Of a stretch of 64,000 bases of DNA, positions 52,464 to 62,517 are shown piece by piece (the first letter of the stretch is position 1; each line of letters starts with the position of its first letter). The stretch covers positions 124,001-188,000 of the forward strand of contig NW_020289975.1 in the NCBI RefSeq assembly GCF_003144245.1. The letters are read 5' to 3'. The notes beneath the pieces were generated by a model. The model made no database searches. It worked only from the letters and a program-made list of their open reading frames with translations, and was not told the DNA's origin. The DNA comes from Jaminaea rosea. Its lineage: Eukaryota; Basidiomycota; Exobasidiomycetes; Microstromatales. The translations under genes were made by a program, and so were the position numbers.

Positions 52464-52785
52464 GTTGGGCACGAGCAATGGTTAGGGCCAGGAAGATGAA
52501 GAGGAGAGTCTAACAAGATGGCTAGCTGCGCTCGGGCCTTGAACATCGACCCCCGGGCCCCTCGTGCAGCAAAGCACAGCCAGCCGCCCTCGGCCACCGC
52601 CCACCTGGGAGCCAGGGCAAGCCACGTGGGAAATGCAGCAGAGAGAGGGCGGAAAGCGCTCAGTCGAGGTCAATTTTGGGCGGACGGCGGCCGGTCCGGA
52701 CTTGTGAATTAAATGACTCCCGGCGACCTGCCGAGTTGCCATCTTACCTTCTCACTTTACCTCTTCAACCGCGTCGTGGGATGGG
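52464..52785. promoter_or_regulatory. Divergent promoter, SCAMP / PLP decarboxylase
   Basis: The 322 bp separate two outward-facing genes. The sequence is GC-rich on the left and more CT-rich near 52740-52770. No clear element is visible. Confidence 0.4.
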
Positions 52786-54585
52786 ATGGGAAAGATGACG
52801 ATATCTCAGCATGGCTCATCTTCGTCGCAGCAAGGTCCTCCCCTCGTCTCGCAAGACGCTCAGGAGGTGCATCGCTACGCCTCGCAAGCCCTTGACCTCA
52901 TAACCCGTTGGGTAGACAAAGGCGCGACCGACCCAGATGAGCCCACGTCACGATGGCCAGACAGCGCTTCGCTCCGCAAGTCACGGCGTAGCAATGGTCA
53001 CAAGGCCCGCTTCTCGCTCGGCGACGCAGGCGTCAGTCAAGACGAGACGGTCGCCTTTCTCTCCCAGACTTTGACGGACAGCGTCCACCCTTGGACACGC
53101 CGTTTCCTGGACAAGCTCTACGCCAAGCCCACGACCCTCGCCCCCGCAATTGAGATGATCCTCGGCGCTCTCAATCCCTCGACAGTCATCTCATCTGCGG
53201 CACCTGCGCTTTGCTTGGCGGAGGAGGAGTGCGTAGAGGCCCTCGCCCGCCTCATGGGCTGGGACGTAGGACTGGCCGACGGGCTCACCATGCCTGGCGG
53301 GTCAGCAAGTAACATCCTGGCTGTGCAGACTGCGCTCGGGAATGCGTTTCCCTCTTTCAAGCAGGGAGGCGTGCTAGGGGTGGTCGAGGATCTGGCGGGC
53401 AAGGGAAGACGCGGCAAGGCCTGTCGCCCGCTGTTGGTCACGTCGGCGCAGAGCCATTATTCGATGGAGAAGGCGGCGCTTGCGTGTGGGCTTGGCTTGG
53501 AGAGTGTCGTCAAGGTCAGGTGCGATGCGACGGGACGCATGGATGTGGTTGAGCTGCAAAGGGTGCTGCAAGAAGCGTATGAGAATACGGAGGGGAGCCC
53601 CGATCGTACAGCGGGCTGGCCATTCTTCATCGGCGCAACGGCGGGCACGACCGTACTCGGTGCATTCGACGATCTCGCAGGCATCGCTTCGGTCGTCCGC
53701 AGCTTGCAAACACACCACGCTGGCGCCCAGCCCTGGCTGCACGTGGACGGCTCGTGGGGTGGTCCGGTCCTCTTCTCCTCACACTCCCGCCGCCTCATGG
53801 CCGGCGTAGAGCACGCAGATTCCGTAACAATCAACCCGCACAAGGCTCTCAATGTCACACAGCAATGCTCTTTCGCCCTTTTTCGTCACGGCACTACCCT
53901 TGCGGCAAATGTGACCGGGGCCAAGTACCTCTTCCATGGGACCGGCACTGGGATGGAGAGGGAGGCTCTGCGCCGTAATCCGGGATCGAAGACGATGGGA
54001 TGTGGGAGACGAGCTGATGCTTTCAAGTTCTACGTCGCTTGGCTTCACACGGGCGCGAGTGGATTTGGTGGGCATATCGACCAGGGAGTGGCAATGGCGC
54101 GACGGGTGGCGGATCTGTTGGAGACGGGCAAGTACAAGGAGACGCTGCAGCTCGCTGAAGCCATGCCGAGCAGAGAAGATCTCTTCTTCAATGTGTGCTT
54201 TAGGCCGCGCATGGGAGAAGACGTGAGGACAGCCATCACCAGAAGCGCGGCAGCGCAGACAGGAGGAGGCGAATCGGCAAATGGCAGTACCGCCGACCTG
54301 ATTGAAACAGCCTGCTCACGCCTGGCGTCACGCGCTACGGTCCATGTTCATGCAGCCATCTCACGATCGGGCCGCTTCTCCATCGATCGAGCACCCCTTT
54401 CACCGCCGCATGGCCGAGGCTATTACACGCGCCTCATCTCGCATCCCGACACGCCATTCGAGGTGTTTGAGACCATCGTGGGTGAGATCGCAAGGGTGGG
54501 CCAGGCCTTCTTCAAGGAGGAAGTGGTGAGCGTGCTCGAGTCAGGAAGGAGTTTGAGGGACCTTTTGAGGGAGGAGGACGATTGA
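52786..54585 (+). CDS. Group II PLP-dependent decarboxylase (GAD / cysteine sulfinate decarboxylase-like)
   Basis: The 599-aa single-exon protein belongs to the glutamate/cysteine-sulfinate/aromatic amino acid decarboxylase superfamily. The PLP lysine is K353 in INPHKALNVTQQCS. The aspartate that contacts the cofactor nitrogen is in LHVDGSWGGPVLFS, and the ring-stacking His is in SAQSHYSMEKAALACG. Other landmarks are GLTMPGGSASNILAV, FFIGATAGTTVLGAFDD and FFNVCFRPRMGEDVR. The sequence is nearest in style to GAD65/CSAD (HVDAAWGG and NVCFW in those), so a C4-C5 acidic amino acid or a sulfinate is the likely substrate, but the exact one cannot be read. Start ATG 52786 is followed in frame by a second ATG four codons later. 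An ATG at 52781 is out of frame. Confidence 0.88.
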   Translation: MGKMTISQHGSSSSQQGPPLVSQDAQEVHRYASQALDLITRWVDKGATDPDEPTSRWPDSASLRKSRRSNGHKARFSLGDAGVSQDETVAFLSQTLTDSVHPWTRRFLDKLYAKPTTLAPAIEMILGALNPSTVISSAAPALCLAEEECVEALARLMGWDVGLADGLTMPGGSASNILAVQTALGNAFPSFKQGGVLGVVEDLAGKGRRGKACRPLLVTSAQSHYSMEKAALACGLGLESVVKVRCDATGRMDVVELQRVLQEAYENTEGSPDRTAGWPFFIGATAGTTVLGAFDDLAGIASVVRSLQTHHAGAQPWLHVDGSWGGPVLFSSHSRRLMAGVEHADSVTINPHKALNVTQQCSFALFRHGTTLAANVTGAKYLFHGTGTGMEREALRRNPGSKTMGCGRRADAFKFYVAWLHTGASGFGGHIDQGVAMARRVADLLETGKYKETLQLAEAMPSREDLFFNVCFRPRMGEDVRTAITRSAAAQTGGGESANGSTADLIETACSRLASRATVHVHAAISRSGRFSIDRAPLSPPHGRGYYTRLISHPDTPFEVFETIVGEIARVGQAFFKEEVVSVLESGRSLRDLLREEDD

Positions 54586-54697
54586 GTTAGAAGAGGTCGA
54601 CTGCGCCGCAGTGCTGACATGGCACGCGCATAGATGGCACGCAACTACCATAGAAGAAGATGGATGTACTTTAATCATACGGGCTCGCGAAGCTCCA

Positions 54698-56456
54698 TCA
54701 GCATTGATACACATGCGCAACTCGAGCATCACCCAACTCTGCCCATTCTCGAGCTACCTCTTCGCGAGTCCTCTGTGCGTCTGGGAGCCAGATTACCTTG
54801 CCCTTCTCCAGCGCACCGCTACTTGCTGCGCTTCTTTCACTACCACTGCTCACCGGTCTATCCTCTCCCGCAGCTTGGACCTCACTTGGAGACCTCGCTC
54901 GGATTACCTCGCGCCTTCGATTCTCCCTCGCCATCAAGACCCACAACGTCGTCGCACTTGCGATGCCTATCGCAAGCCAGATGAACGTCAGCCCAATCGA
55001 GACGTTGTACTGCTGATTGCGCACTCCACCCAATGGTTGACGATAAAGCTGCGTACCAGCAATTGCTCCAATGTTCCCGATCGAGATCTGCATAGCTAGC
55101 GCCGTATTCCTTTTCGTGGCGCCAGCAACATTCTCTGATGGCCAGGCGAGCAGGAGTGCATCGCCCGCATACACACCGGATACGATGAGGAAGGTGGCCG
55201 CGTACTTGCCTCCAATTGTGGGCGAGGCGAGGAGAACGATGTAGCCCAGTCCGGCGAGGATGAATCCACCGATGATGAATGGCGCGCGAAGCTTGACCTT
55301 TTGCGTAGTGAAGGCCGTCGCCATTGTAATGACGAAGGCGAACACGTAAGGTGGCGTGGTCAGGAGCTGGGCTTGCCATGCCCGATATCCTAGGCCCTGG
55401 ATGATGCTCGGCAGGAAGAGCGAGATAGTGTACAGTGGGAAGGACATGCCGTGGAATAGGGTGCAGTAAAGGTAGACCTTGGGGTCTGTCAAGGCTTGAC
55501 GCACCCCGGACCAATTGAAGCGTCCTTCCTGCTCCAGAGCGTCGCTGTCGCGTGACAAGCGGTCGTGAAGGATTGCACGTTCCCGTTGCGTGAGCCAGCT
55601 GGTCTTGGTGGGCCAAGTTGGAATGGTGAAGAAGCAGAGGAAGGAAATGGCAATCGTGAGGAGGCCTTCAAGAATGAAGATCCCTGAAGTTGTGGACGAC
55701 GGCGAGTCACGTCATCAGCATCGCTCGCCTGCTGATCCTTGTAATGCTATCGGCGCACTCACACTGCCAACCCTTCTTGCCTCCTATTCCATCCATGTAT
55801 CCAATGCCATACGCCAACACCCCACCGAAAGCGCCTGCAGCCGCCGCACCCCCGAAGAAGGCGCTCACCCTCACCACGCGCTCCTTTCTCTTGTACCATT
55901 GAGAGAAGATGAACACGGTACCTGGAAATAAGCCCGACTCTGCCACACCGAGAAAGAAGCGTACCGCTAGCAATCCCTGCGCATTTCCCACTAAGCCCTG
56001 AACGAGGGACAAGATCCCAAAGACCAGCGCAAGGCCGGGCATCCAAATTGGTGGGCTTGTTGCCCTCAGCCCCCAGTTGGCGGGCAGCTCGGCGAGTACA
56101 TACCCGACAAAGAAGAGCGTTAAAGCTGCGCTGTACTGCCCAGCGCTGAGATGGAGGTCGACGTTCATTCCGTCGACGCGGGCGTTGGCGATGTTGCTTC
56201 GGTCGAGGAAGGAGAGTAGGTAAAGCGTTGAAAGCGAGGGCAGGAGGAGGAGGTCGATTTTGCGTACTAGGCGCGCTTCTTCTTGAGTGGTGAAAGAGAT
56301 GGTGTCTAGGGAGTGGACTGTAGAGGCGCCCACCTGCTCCTTCTCCCTCGTAGACAACATGCTGGCTGGTTGTGACGGCGAGGGTGGGGCAACAGCAGCG
56401 TGCGGCTCATTGCAAGGAGCAGCCGTGTGCAACGACGACGAGACGTCAGCCTTCAT
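54698..56456 (-). CDS. MFS permease of the anion:cation symporter (Dal5-like) family
   Basis: Exons 55763-56456 and 54698-55683 on the minus strand give 559 aa; the intron is 55684-55762 (79 bp). Twelve membrane segments are expected. The family signature LYLLSFLDRSNIANARVDGM is in the first segment and loop. The first half also shows GLRATSPPIWMPGLALVFG and FFLGVAESGLFPGTVFIFSQ. Splicing rebuilds GWQWIFILEG, the usual sequence before segment six. Segments in the second half include YVFAFVITMATAFTTQKVKL and FIIGGFILAGLGYIVLLA. Relatives carry allantoate, nicotinate, pantothenate, biotin-like or organic anions; the substrate here is unknown. It converges on the decarboxylase gene, 112 bp apart. 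Confidence 0.9.
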
Positions 56457-56922
56457 CTGAAAGAAAAGCGTCGTCCTTGATCAGTGATACGAGTTCAAAG
56501 TGATGGGTTGGGTAGCTGGAAAGAGCAAATATGATCCTGAACCCTTTTTGAGGTGTCGACTACCCGATCTCGCCAACGCAGGTACGTGCTAGCGTGAAGC
56601 GACACTCAATGCTCATGGCGTGCTCAGCTTGTCTAGCGCCGCTTCGCACACCACTTCCTGACCTTAGCAGCCACCTTATTTCGCCGTCTCTGAGCTCACA
56701 CGACTGATGTCAGGACTCTCGCCATCGCCCGCGTCAGGCTCGTATCGAGCACGCCATGATCCACCTCGCCTGGAGCGTGAGTGTATCGAGCCGCGCCTGT
56801 CCGTCTCACGTGGCGTTGCCGGACGCTCGAGCCATGCAATTTTGTCAAGGCCACCTCAGCGCCGTTGAGGCGGACTGCGCTTTCCCTTCTGCTTCACGCC
56901 ACCGATACCACCATCGTCAGCC
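56457..56922. promoter_or_regulatory. Divergent promoter, MFS permease / PI31-like gene
   Basis: The 466 bp hold no supported gene. Short frames on the plus strand lack features. The stretch 56520-56600 is more AT-rich than the surroundings. Confidence 0.4.
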
Positions 56923-58119
56923 ATGACCGACCCCCTCGACCCATGCGCCGTTCTCGAGACGCTCGCGCAAACTGTCACTACTTCATCCGTCACGCTGCGT
57001 AACCAGCACGACGCTTTCGCCGCGGTCTTGCACGCCGCCCTTGTGCGTCTAGACTTCCGCCTCGTTGGGCTTGCTGAAGAGGACAGGCTGAGCGACTATC
57101 CTGAGCAAAGCGGTCAAGCTGCAGAAGGCTCCTCATCGTCCTCTACGATCGCCTCGACCTCCCGCCTACCTTCCCCAGCTTGGTTCGCTCAAGGCCCGGA
57201 ATCCTACACCTTCCGCTACAGGCATGATCAATCCAGCCTCACATTCCTCATCAAAGTCATCCGCATGTCCTCGCGCATCCTCGTACACGCAAGCAGTATC
57301 GAAGCGCAGTCCAGTGGAGAGAGCAAGACGGCTTCGCTCGAGGTCAGCGTCGACGAATACACGTCGAAGAGCTACTGGCCGTACCCTCGCCCTGAGGGAC
57401 AGACGGAGCCATTGGTGAACGGCTTCATCGGTGCTAGTAGGCTCAAGGACCTGCTATTAGCCTTCAAGGGCAAGGTGGTGCAGAAGCTCGTTCCTGGGCT
57501 ACGAAAGGATGGGTACCAGGAAGAAACCAGTCAAGACGAAGAGGCTGCAAGTCGTCGTGCAGCTGGCTCCTCAACTCAGCAACCTCGCCCTCGTCCCCCT
57601 CCGAGCCACGACGATGACGACCCTTTGGCGGGAGGCGGCGTCGGTGGTGTACCCTACCGACCTGGCGACATACCCGGTCGCAATCCTCTCGCAATCGGGG
57701 ATCGCGACCTCCAACCGCTGGGCGGGATGCGCCCTCCTGGCTCCTTTGGACCTCCTCCCCTCTTCGGCGGCGGCGGCGGCGGCGGCGGGATCGGTGGGGG
57801 CATGGGCGGCGGCATGTATCCATCCGGCTTGGATGACCCCCTCTTCCGTGATCGCTTTCCCGGAACAGGCGGAGGCGTACCCTTCGGTGGAGGCACAGGA
57901 CAGCCTAGGGGCCCTTGGGGAGGAGACGGGTTCCTACCCCCTGGCGCAGTACCACCGGGTGCGAGGTTCGATCCTATCGGGCCGATGGGGCCACAACCTG
58001 GGTTCCCAGGACAAGGAGGGGCAGGAAGAGGGGGACAAGCTCCACCGGGTAGCGGAGATCCGGATTGGGATGATGTGCGACCCCCAAGGAGTGGGGATTA
58101 TGATTCAATGTTTCAATAG
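56923..58119 (+). CDS. Proteasome regulator PI31-like protein
   Basis: PI31 (PSMF1 in animals) binds the 20S proteasome through a disordered C-terminus. The 398-aa single-exon protein has a folded N-terminal half (about residues 1-190; FAAVLHAALVRLDFRLVGL, SLTFLIKVIRMSSRILVHAS, FIGASRLKDLLLAFKGKVVQ) resembling the PI31 FP domain. The Pro/Gly-rich C-terminal half is rich in DPL, PGR, GGG and PPG motifs and ends DWDDVRPPRSGDYDSMFQ, like the PI31 end. A Gly run (about ten codons, near 57770) occurs. A 363-codon frame in another phase (57509-58600) overlaps it and runs into the UTP22 3' end; I regard it as a shadow. Confidence 0.8.
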   Translation: MTDPLDPCAVLETLAQTVTTSSVTLRNQHDAFAAVLHAALVRLDFRLVGLAEEDRLSDYPEQSGQAAEGSSSSSTIASTSRLPSPAWFAQGPESYTFRYRHDQSSLTFLIKVIRMSSRILVHASSIEAQSSGESKTASLEVSVDEYTSKSYWPYPRPEGQTEPLVNGFIGASRLKDLLLAFKGKVVQKLVPGLRKDGYQEETSQDEEAASRRAAGSSTQQPRPRPPPSHDDDDPLAGGGVGGVPYRPGDIPGRNPLAIGDRDLQPLGGMRPPGSFGPPPLFGGGGGGGGIGGGMGGGMYPSGLDDPLFRDRFPGTGGGVPFGGGTGQPRGPWGGDGFLPPGAVPPGARFDPIGPMGPQPGFPGQGGAGRGGQAPPGSGDPDWDDVRPPRSGDYDSMFQ

Positions 58120-58240
58120 GCGGCGCGGAGCGGAGGCGAGCAGCAGGCTCGCCAATCTCAATCAATGTACAGTCACTCATGTCATGTTGCATGCCATGGC
58201 CATTCCAATGACTGTTCTAGCTACGTCTTCCGGCACCTCT

Positions 58241-61200
58241 TCACTTCTCCTTACTCTCGACCCTCACAACCAGCCCCTCACCCAATCTCTCCAGCTCAGC
58301 GAGCACTGCCTCCTTATTCAGCTTCACATTCTCCCCGCCTTCCTTCCCGTCCACGGGCATCGCGTTGAACCCGATTCTCGGCTTGAACCTCTTGCCCTCT
58401 CTCTGGCTCAACGCCGGGTTCCAAAGACCACCAACGACGTCCCCACCGTTTACATCGTAGTAGAGTCGCAGCGAGTCAGAGTAGAGGCCGCGAAGCAGCT
58501 GGACGAAGGAGGCAGCAGCGTCGAAGCCAGGACGAGGGGTGCGACCCAGTTGCGTCACTGGGCCTGCCTTCTTCGAAGGCTTGTTCTTGAAGCTGCCTGA
58601 TGATGAGGAGGACCAGATGCTGGCATCGGCGCTGATGTTCTGCGGGGCGTACCTTGAGAGCACGGCTGGGTTCAGGTAAAGGAGGAAGTCAAAGTGACCC
58701 AGACTGGGCTTGAACAAAGCCTTGACTAGCGCCATCGTATCCCCTTCTTCCTGCCCATCGCGAGCAGCTATCAGTCCACACGCCCCCCTGGCCAACGTCT
58801 GCAACGCATGTGCGCTCGCTGCTGCCGGGCCACGCATCGTAGCGAGGGAGAACGCATCTGATCCTTCATCGCTAGCCTCGGCCTCCTCCTCTTCGTCGTC
58901 CGTCACGATGAACCATGCGCGGCGGGAGAGGGAAGGGTCGGATGTGCGAGCTTCCTTGAACGCTTCGAGCGCCACGTCCCTCTTGGACGTGGGGAATGGG
59001 ATAGAGTGAACCGGGGCGCCACGCTGATGTTGCGACTGTGTAGCGTTCTCTGCCTTGCCTGCCTGCTGGTCCGATGCAAGGATGGCGGCCTGAACAGCGA
59101 CGAGCAGGGGCTCGGCCTTCCAGTCCCATCCAGCCAGCCTGCGGAGCGCCGCCGTAAACCCAGCTTGACCAGTCGAAGGGGCCAAGCCGAGCGGGGTGTC
59201 GTTCACAAATACGCTCGCAGCGAGCAGCTCGAGCGCCTCGTTAGGAACGTGACCCTCCTCATCCAGCTGGTGGGCGCGCACCCAACGCTTCAGCAGCCTA
59301 GTCGTCTCGCCCAGCGCGGGGAAGCGGTGAACCAGTGCCGCAACGCGTGCGTGGTGCTTCGGAGCATGGGTGAAGCGCTGCCTGTGTCGAGTAAGAGCGC
59401 GAGTAGCGTCACTGCGCTGCGCAGGGGTGGCGAAGCGGTCCGCTACGATGCGCTCCAGCAAGACCCGCTCGCGATCATGTTGGATACGCAGCCGGAATGC
59501 GAAGCCGGAGGGGAGCGTGAGCTCCAAGCTGACCTCATCCTGTATCGATCCCGCACCGACCGCGTCGGCATCGAACGCAATGCGAGCGTGCATTCCCTCC
59601 CCGATGACCGTCTGCAGCGCTGCGGCTACGCGCTCGAGGAGTGCCATCTTCATGCCCTGAATGGCCTCAAGATCGTCTGGCCATTTGCCCGAGGCCTCGA
59701 AGCTCAGGATGACGTCGTGAACTGGGAGCCAAGAAGCACAGTCTGGCGTGCGAGGCGTCCCTAGAGCAGCAACGTCGAGGGGGGCGGGGATGAAGGTTGA
59801 GGTGCCTCGTAGCCCAGGACTGCAAGGGGTTGCAGTGATGAGGGAGAGGGGAACCTCGTCGGAGGGAAGGGAGCGCAGTTGCTTGACCAGCGTGTCAAAG
59901 GCTGATTGGACCAGTTGAAAACCGCCTCTCTCTTCAGGCGAGGCGAGGTACGCCGCTTTCGTAACTGACTCTGGTGCCTCTACAAGGCCGGTGAAGCCCC
60001 CTCCCTCGAAGCGAATAGCATCTCCCGCCAGCACGTCACCATGATGCCTCTGCATCACATGTCGTACGATGCGTCTCGGGATTCCAGCCCTCTCCGCCTG
60101 TCGGGGCCCCACCTCCCACACAACGCTGTACGAAATCCTTCCGTCCTTGAAGCGACGCAGCTCTGCCACCTCTTCTCCCCAGAATTGTCGGAACTCCTCT
60201 GAAGCAGCAACATCCTCCTGGAGGGGCCCGTGCTCCACGATGCGCTGTGCTTGTGTGCCGCGGTACAGGAAGCCAAGCTCGATTTGCGAGGGAGCGGAGA
60301 AGGATTTGCTGTTGAGAGTGCGAAGTTTGCCGCTTTCCTCTGCTGACTGCAGTACCGTGGTGAAATGACAGCGTGTGGCTAAGGCGCGACGTAGAGTTGT
60401 TTGTACGGCTGCCAGCGTGGCCGCAGCAGCGCTGGCGTGGTCGAAAGCTGCCGCATCTTCTGAATGCGAGCTCTCCAGACGTACGCTCGCTAACTCGTCA
60501 AACGTGAAGCTGGGGCAACTCTTCGCCCTCAGAAAGATGTCGCTGAAGTGATCCGTCGGTCCCTCGTCGTCAAGCATCGCGAAGGTCAGCCTCGCTTCAT
60601 GCTGAAGCAGATCCACTGCTCCGGGCGTCCATTCGTCAAGTAGGTTCACGCTACCCGTTGGATCCACCAACACACGCTCGTACTGCGCAGTGAAGTCTTC
60701 CCGCGGGATCCGGTCCGATCGTGAGACTAAGCCGTGCTCTGGTGCGGACTTCATGAAGACTGGGTGGGAAGCAAAGTCGTGCGTGGCCAGCCAGTCTATG
60801 CACCCGCGGAAGAGCTGATAGCTGCTGAAGGTGTTGAAAAGCTTGGCGCGTGCTGCCACTCCCAGAGGTCCGGCTTTGCGATCGCTGAGCTCCTCTCCGT
60901 GGAGCAAGTGAGCGAGCACCATCGTAAGGACGAAGCGCGCCCCTTCTGTCCCCGCTACAAGTCGGCGTACACTCCCATCCGTGGTGTGGCCGGAGCCAAA
61001 GCCGCGCTGGAACGCCCAGACGCGCAGCAGAAGGGCGGCGTCGGTGAACGCTGGGCATGCTTTTGCCGTAGCGTGTAGGTAAACGAGGTGCGGAGCACGA
61101 AGGGAGTCGAGAAGGATGGAGGCGTTGTATCGTGGGGTAGGCGCAGCCAAGGCACTGCCGCTGGCTTCATCGTCGGCTGATGCAGAGCGAACATTGTTGC

Positions 61201-62299
61201 GGCCAGGTGCGAGGCGAGCGGGAGGGAATAGATCCGGCTGATGAGCAAGGTGGATCCTCACTTCTGCCTTGAGCTTGGAGAAGTCAAGGCCCGACTTGTC
61301 CTTTGGTGGCGATAGCACCAACGTCGGGCGGCGCTCGTCACCGCCGAAGGTCACCTGTACGCCTCTCAGTTCCTCGCTGGTCGAAATAGCCGCAGCGACT
61401 ACGGCAAGGTAGAAAGCTCTCTTGTGAAAGTAGCGATAGTTCATGTGGTCCTTCTCCTGGAAGAGCGATGAGGGCATCACCAGCGCCACATCCACGTCCA
61501 GGCCAGACGGACGCTTAGCTGCGACCTTGAGTGGCCAGCTTCCCACCAGCTGCAAAGCTGCGGGAGGCTCAAAGGCCAAGGAGTACTGCGCGTCCTTCTT
61601 CGGGGGAGCGACACTGCCGTAGGGGATGGTGACGTTGCTGGCAGGGAAGCGCTTCTTGATCGCCTTTGCCGCTTCCTTAACCGATGTGGCGGGGATCGGT
61701 TCGATCGACTCGACGAGAGAACGAAGACGATGTAGTATCGCCTCGAGTGGCTTGGCTTTGCTGTGCTTTGGCGTGACGCTGGAGACCATCTCCTCTATCT
61801 TCATCTTGACGAGGCCGGATTTGAATTGCTCCCCTACTTCTGTGAGTGCTTGCAGCTCCTCGTTGGTTGGAAGCGCATAGAGGTCAACTTTTGACTTTTT
61901 CTTGCCGTTCAAAGACTTGCTGCCTCCTGCGACGGCGCTCTCCTCATCATCTTGCTCTGCATCATCCTCGCCATCGAGCAGCTCGAAGTCGTCCTCATCG
62001 CCCTCAGACTCGTATGCTGACGCACCAGCCCCGCCTTCGCTCATGTCTTCGTCGTTTTCGTCTTCGTCGTCGTCGCTTCCCTCTTCTTCTCCTTCTGAAA
62101 CCGCCGTCCCAGCTTGTGCAGCCGCGAGCAGATCTTCTCCATCATCAAAGTCGTCATCACCATCATCATCATCGCTGCCATCCATGAGATCGGCAGCGAC
62201 GGGCCTTGCTGGCCTCTTCGAAAGCCTCGATGGGCCAGCAGAAGCGGTCTGATCAGCTGTCGAAGCAATGGCGTGCTTTCTCTTTGTGCCAGCTGCCAT
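58241..62299 (-). CDS. UTP22: U3 snoRNP protein Utp22 (NOL6/Nrap)
   Basis: Utp22 is a large nucleolar component of the small-subunit processome, associated with the UTP-C (CURI) complex. The 1352-aa single-exon product starts at ATG 62299 with a basic segment (GTKRKHAIAS), an acidic run and a short Lys-rich stretch, then the Nrap domains. Landmarks are VNDLY-like KSKVDLYALPTNEELQALTE, VDVALVMPSSLFQEKDHMNY, YFHKRAFYLAVVAAAIS, FTDAALLLRVWAFQRGF, EELGFLYRG-like QIELGFLYRGTQAQRIVEHG, FRQFWGEEVAELRRFKDGRI and the final VNGGDVVGGLWNPALSQ with GFNAMPV. Length is close to the family norm of 1150-1350. It is head-to-head with SPB4, another ribosome biogenesis gene, across 218 bp. Confidence 0.93.
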   Translation of the reverse strand: MAAGTKRKHAIASTADQTASAGPSRLSKRPARPVAADLMDGSDDDDGDDDFDDGEDLLAAAQAGTAVSEGEEEGSDDDEDENDEDMSEGGAGASAYESEGDEDDFELLDGEDDAEQDDEESAVAGGSKSLNGKKKSKVDLYALPTNEELQALTEVGEQFKSGLVKMKIEEMVSSVTPKHSKAKPLEAILHRLRSLVESIEPIPATSVKEAAKAIKKRFPASNVTIPYGSVAPPKKDAQYSLAFEPPAALQLVGSWPLKVAAKRPSGLDVDVALVMPSSLFQEKDHMNYRYFHKRAFYLAVVAAAISTSEELRGVQVTFGGDERRPTLVLSPPKDKSGLDFSKLKAEVRIHLAHQPDLFPPARLAPGRNNVRSASADDEASGSALAAPTPRYNASILLDSLRAPHLVYLHATAKACPAFTDAALLLRVWAFQRGFGSGHTTDGSVRRLVAGTEGARFVLTMVLAHLLHGEELSDRKAGPLGVAARAKLFNTFSSYQLFRGCIDWLATHDFASHPVFMKSAPEHGLVSRSDRIPREDFTAQYERVLVDPTGSVNLLDEWTPGAVDLLQHEARLTFAMLDDEGPTDHFSDIFLRAKSCPSFTFDELASVRLESSHSEDAAAFDHASAAAATLAAVQTTLRRALATRCHFTTVLQSAEESGKLRTLNSKSFSAPSQIELGFLYRGTQAQRIVEHGPLQEDVAASEEFRQFWGEEVAELRRFKDGRISYSVVWEVGPRQAERAGIPRRIVRHVMQRHHGDVLAGDAIRFEGGGFTGLVEAPESVTKAAYLASPEERGGFQLVQSAFDTLVKQLRSLPSDEVPLSLITATPCSPGLRGTSTFIPAPLDVAALGTPRTPDCASWLPVHDVILSFEASGKWPDDLEAIQGMKMALLERVAAALQTVIGEGMHARIAFDADAVGAGSIQDEVSLELTLPSGFAFRLRIQHDRERVLLERIVADRFATPAQRSDATRALTRHRQRFTHAPKHHARVAALVHRFPALGETTRLLKRWVRAHQLDEEGHVPNEALELLAASVFVNDTPLGLAPSTGQAGFTAALRRLAGWDWKAEPLLVAVQAAILASDQQAGKAENATQSQHQRGAPVHSIPFPTSKRDVALEAFKEARTSDPSLSRRAWFIVTDDEEEEAEASDEGSDAFSLATMRGPAAASAHALQTLARGACGLIAARDGQEEGDTMALVKALFKPSLGHFDFLLYLNPAVLSRYAPQNISADASIWSSSSSGSFKNKPSKKAGPVTQLGRTPRPGFDAAASFVQLLRGLYSDSLRLYYDVNGGDVVGGLWNPALSQREGKRFKPRIGFNAMPVDGKEGGENVKLNKEAVLAELERLGEGLVVRVESKEK

Positions 62300-62517
62300 G
62301 ATGGACGAGACGAAGAGAATATGGAGTGATGAGAAGGATTGACGCCGCCGCCGCCGCCTTTCCGAGCTTCAAGGCGGATTGCAATTGAATTTTTGCCGCG
62401 GTCCGTCGGACAAAATTGTGGCGGTCGACTCGATGTCAAGGCGGACTGAGGATTCGGCTTGCTTTCCCATCATTACCTCGACCTCAATACAGCATATACC
62501 CAGCTCAAGCCCACGCC
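62300..62517. promoter_or_regulatory. Bidirectional promoter, UTP22 / SPB4
   Basis: A 218-bp region lies between two outward-facing ribosome-biogenesis genes. It contains an AT-rich core CAATTGAATTTTTGCC near 62380-62396 and a second ACAAAATTGTGG near 62411, in otherwise GC-rich DNA. These weakly resemble A/T-rich rRNA-processing promoter elements known in yeasts, but not exactly. Confidence 0.45.

Noticed and set aside
54882-55616. 244-codon minus-strand frame overlapping the MFS permease in another phase
   Set aside because: The true frame has membrane segments and the permease motifs. This one is polar and His/Arg-rich with no family.
57509-58600. 363-codon plus-strand frame overlapping the PI31-like gene and the UTP22 3' end
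   Set aside because: It is out of phase with the PI31-like coding frame, whose C-terminus matches the family, and then antisense to UTP22.
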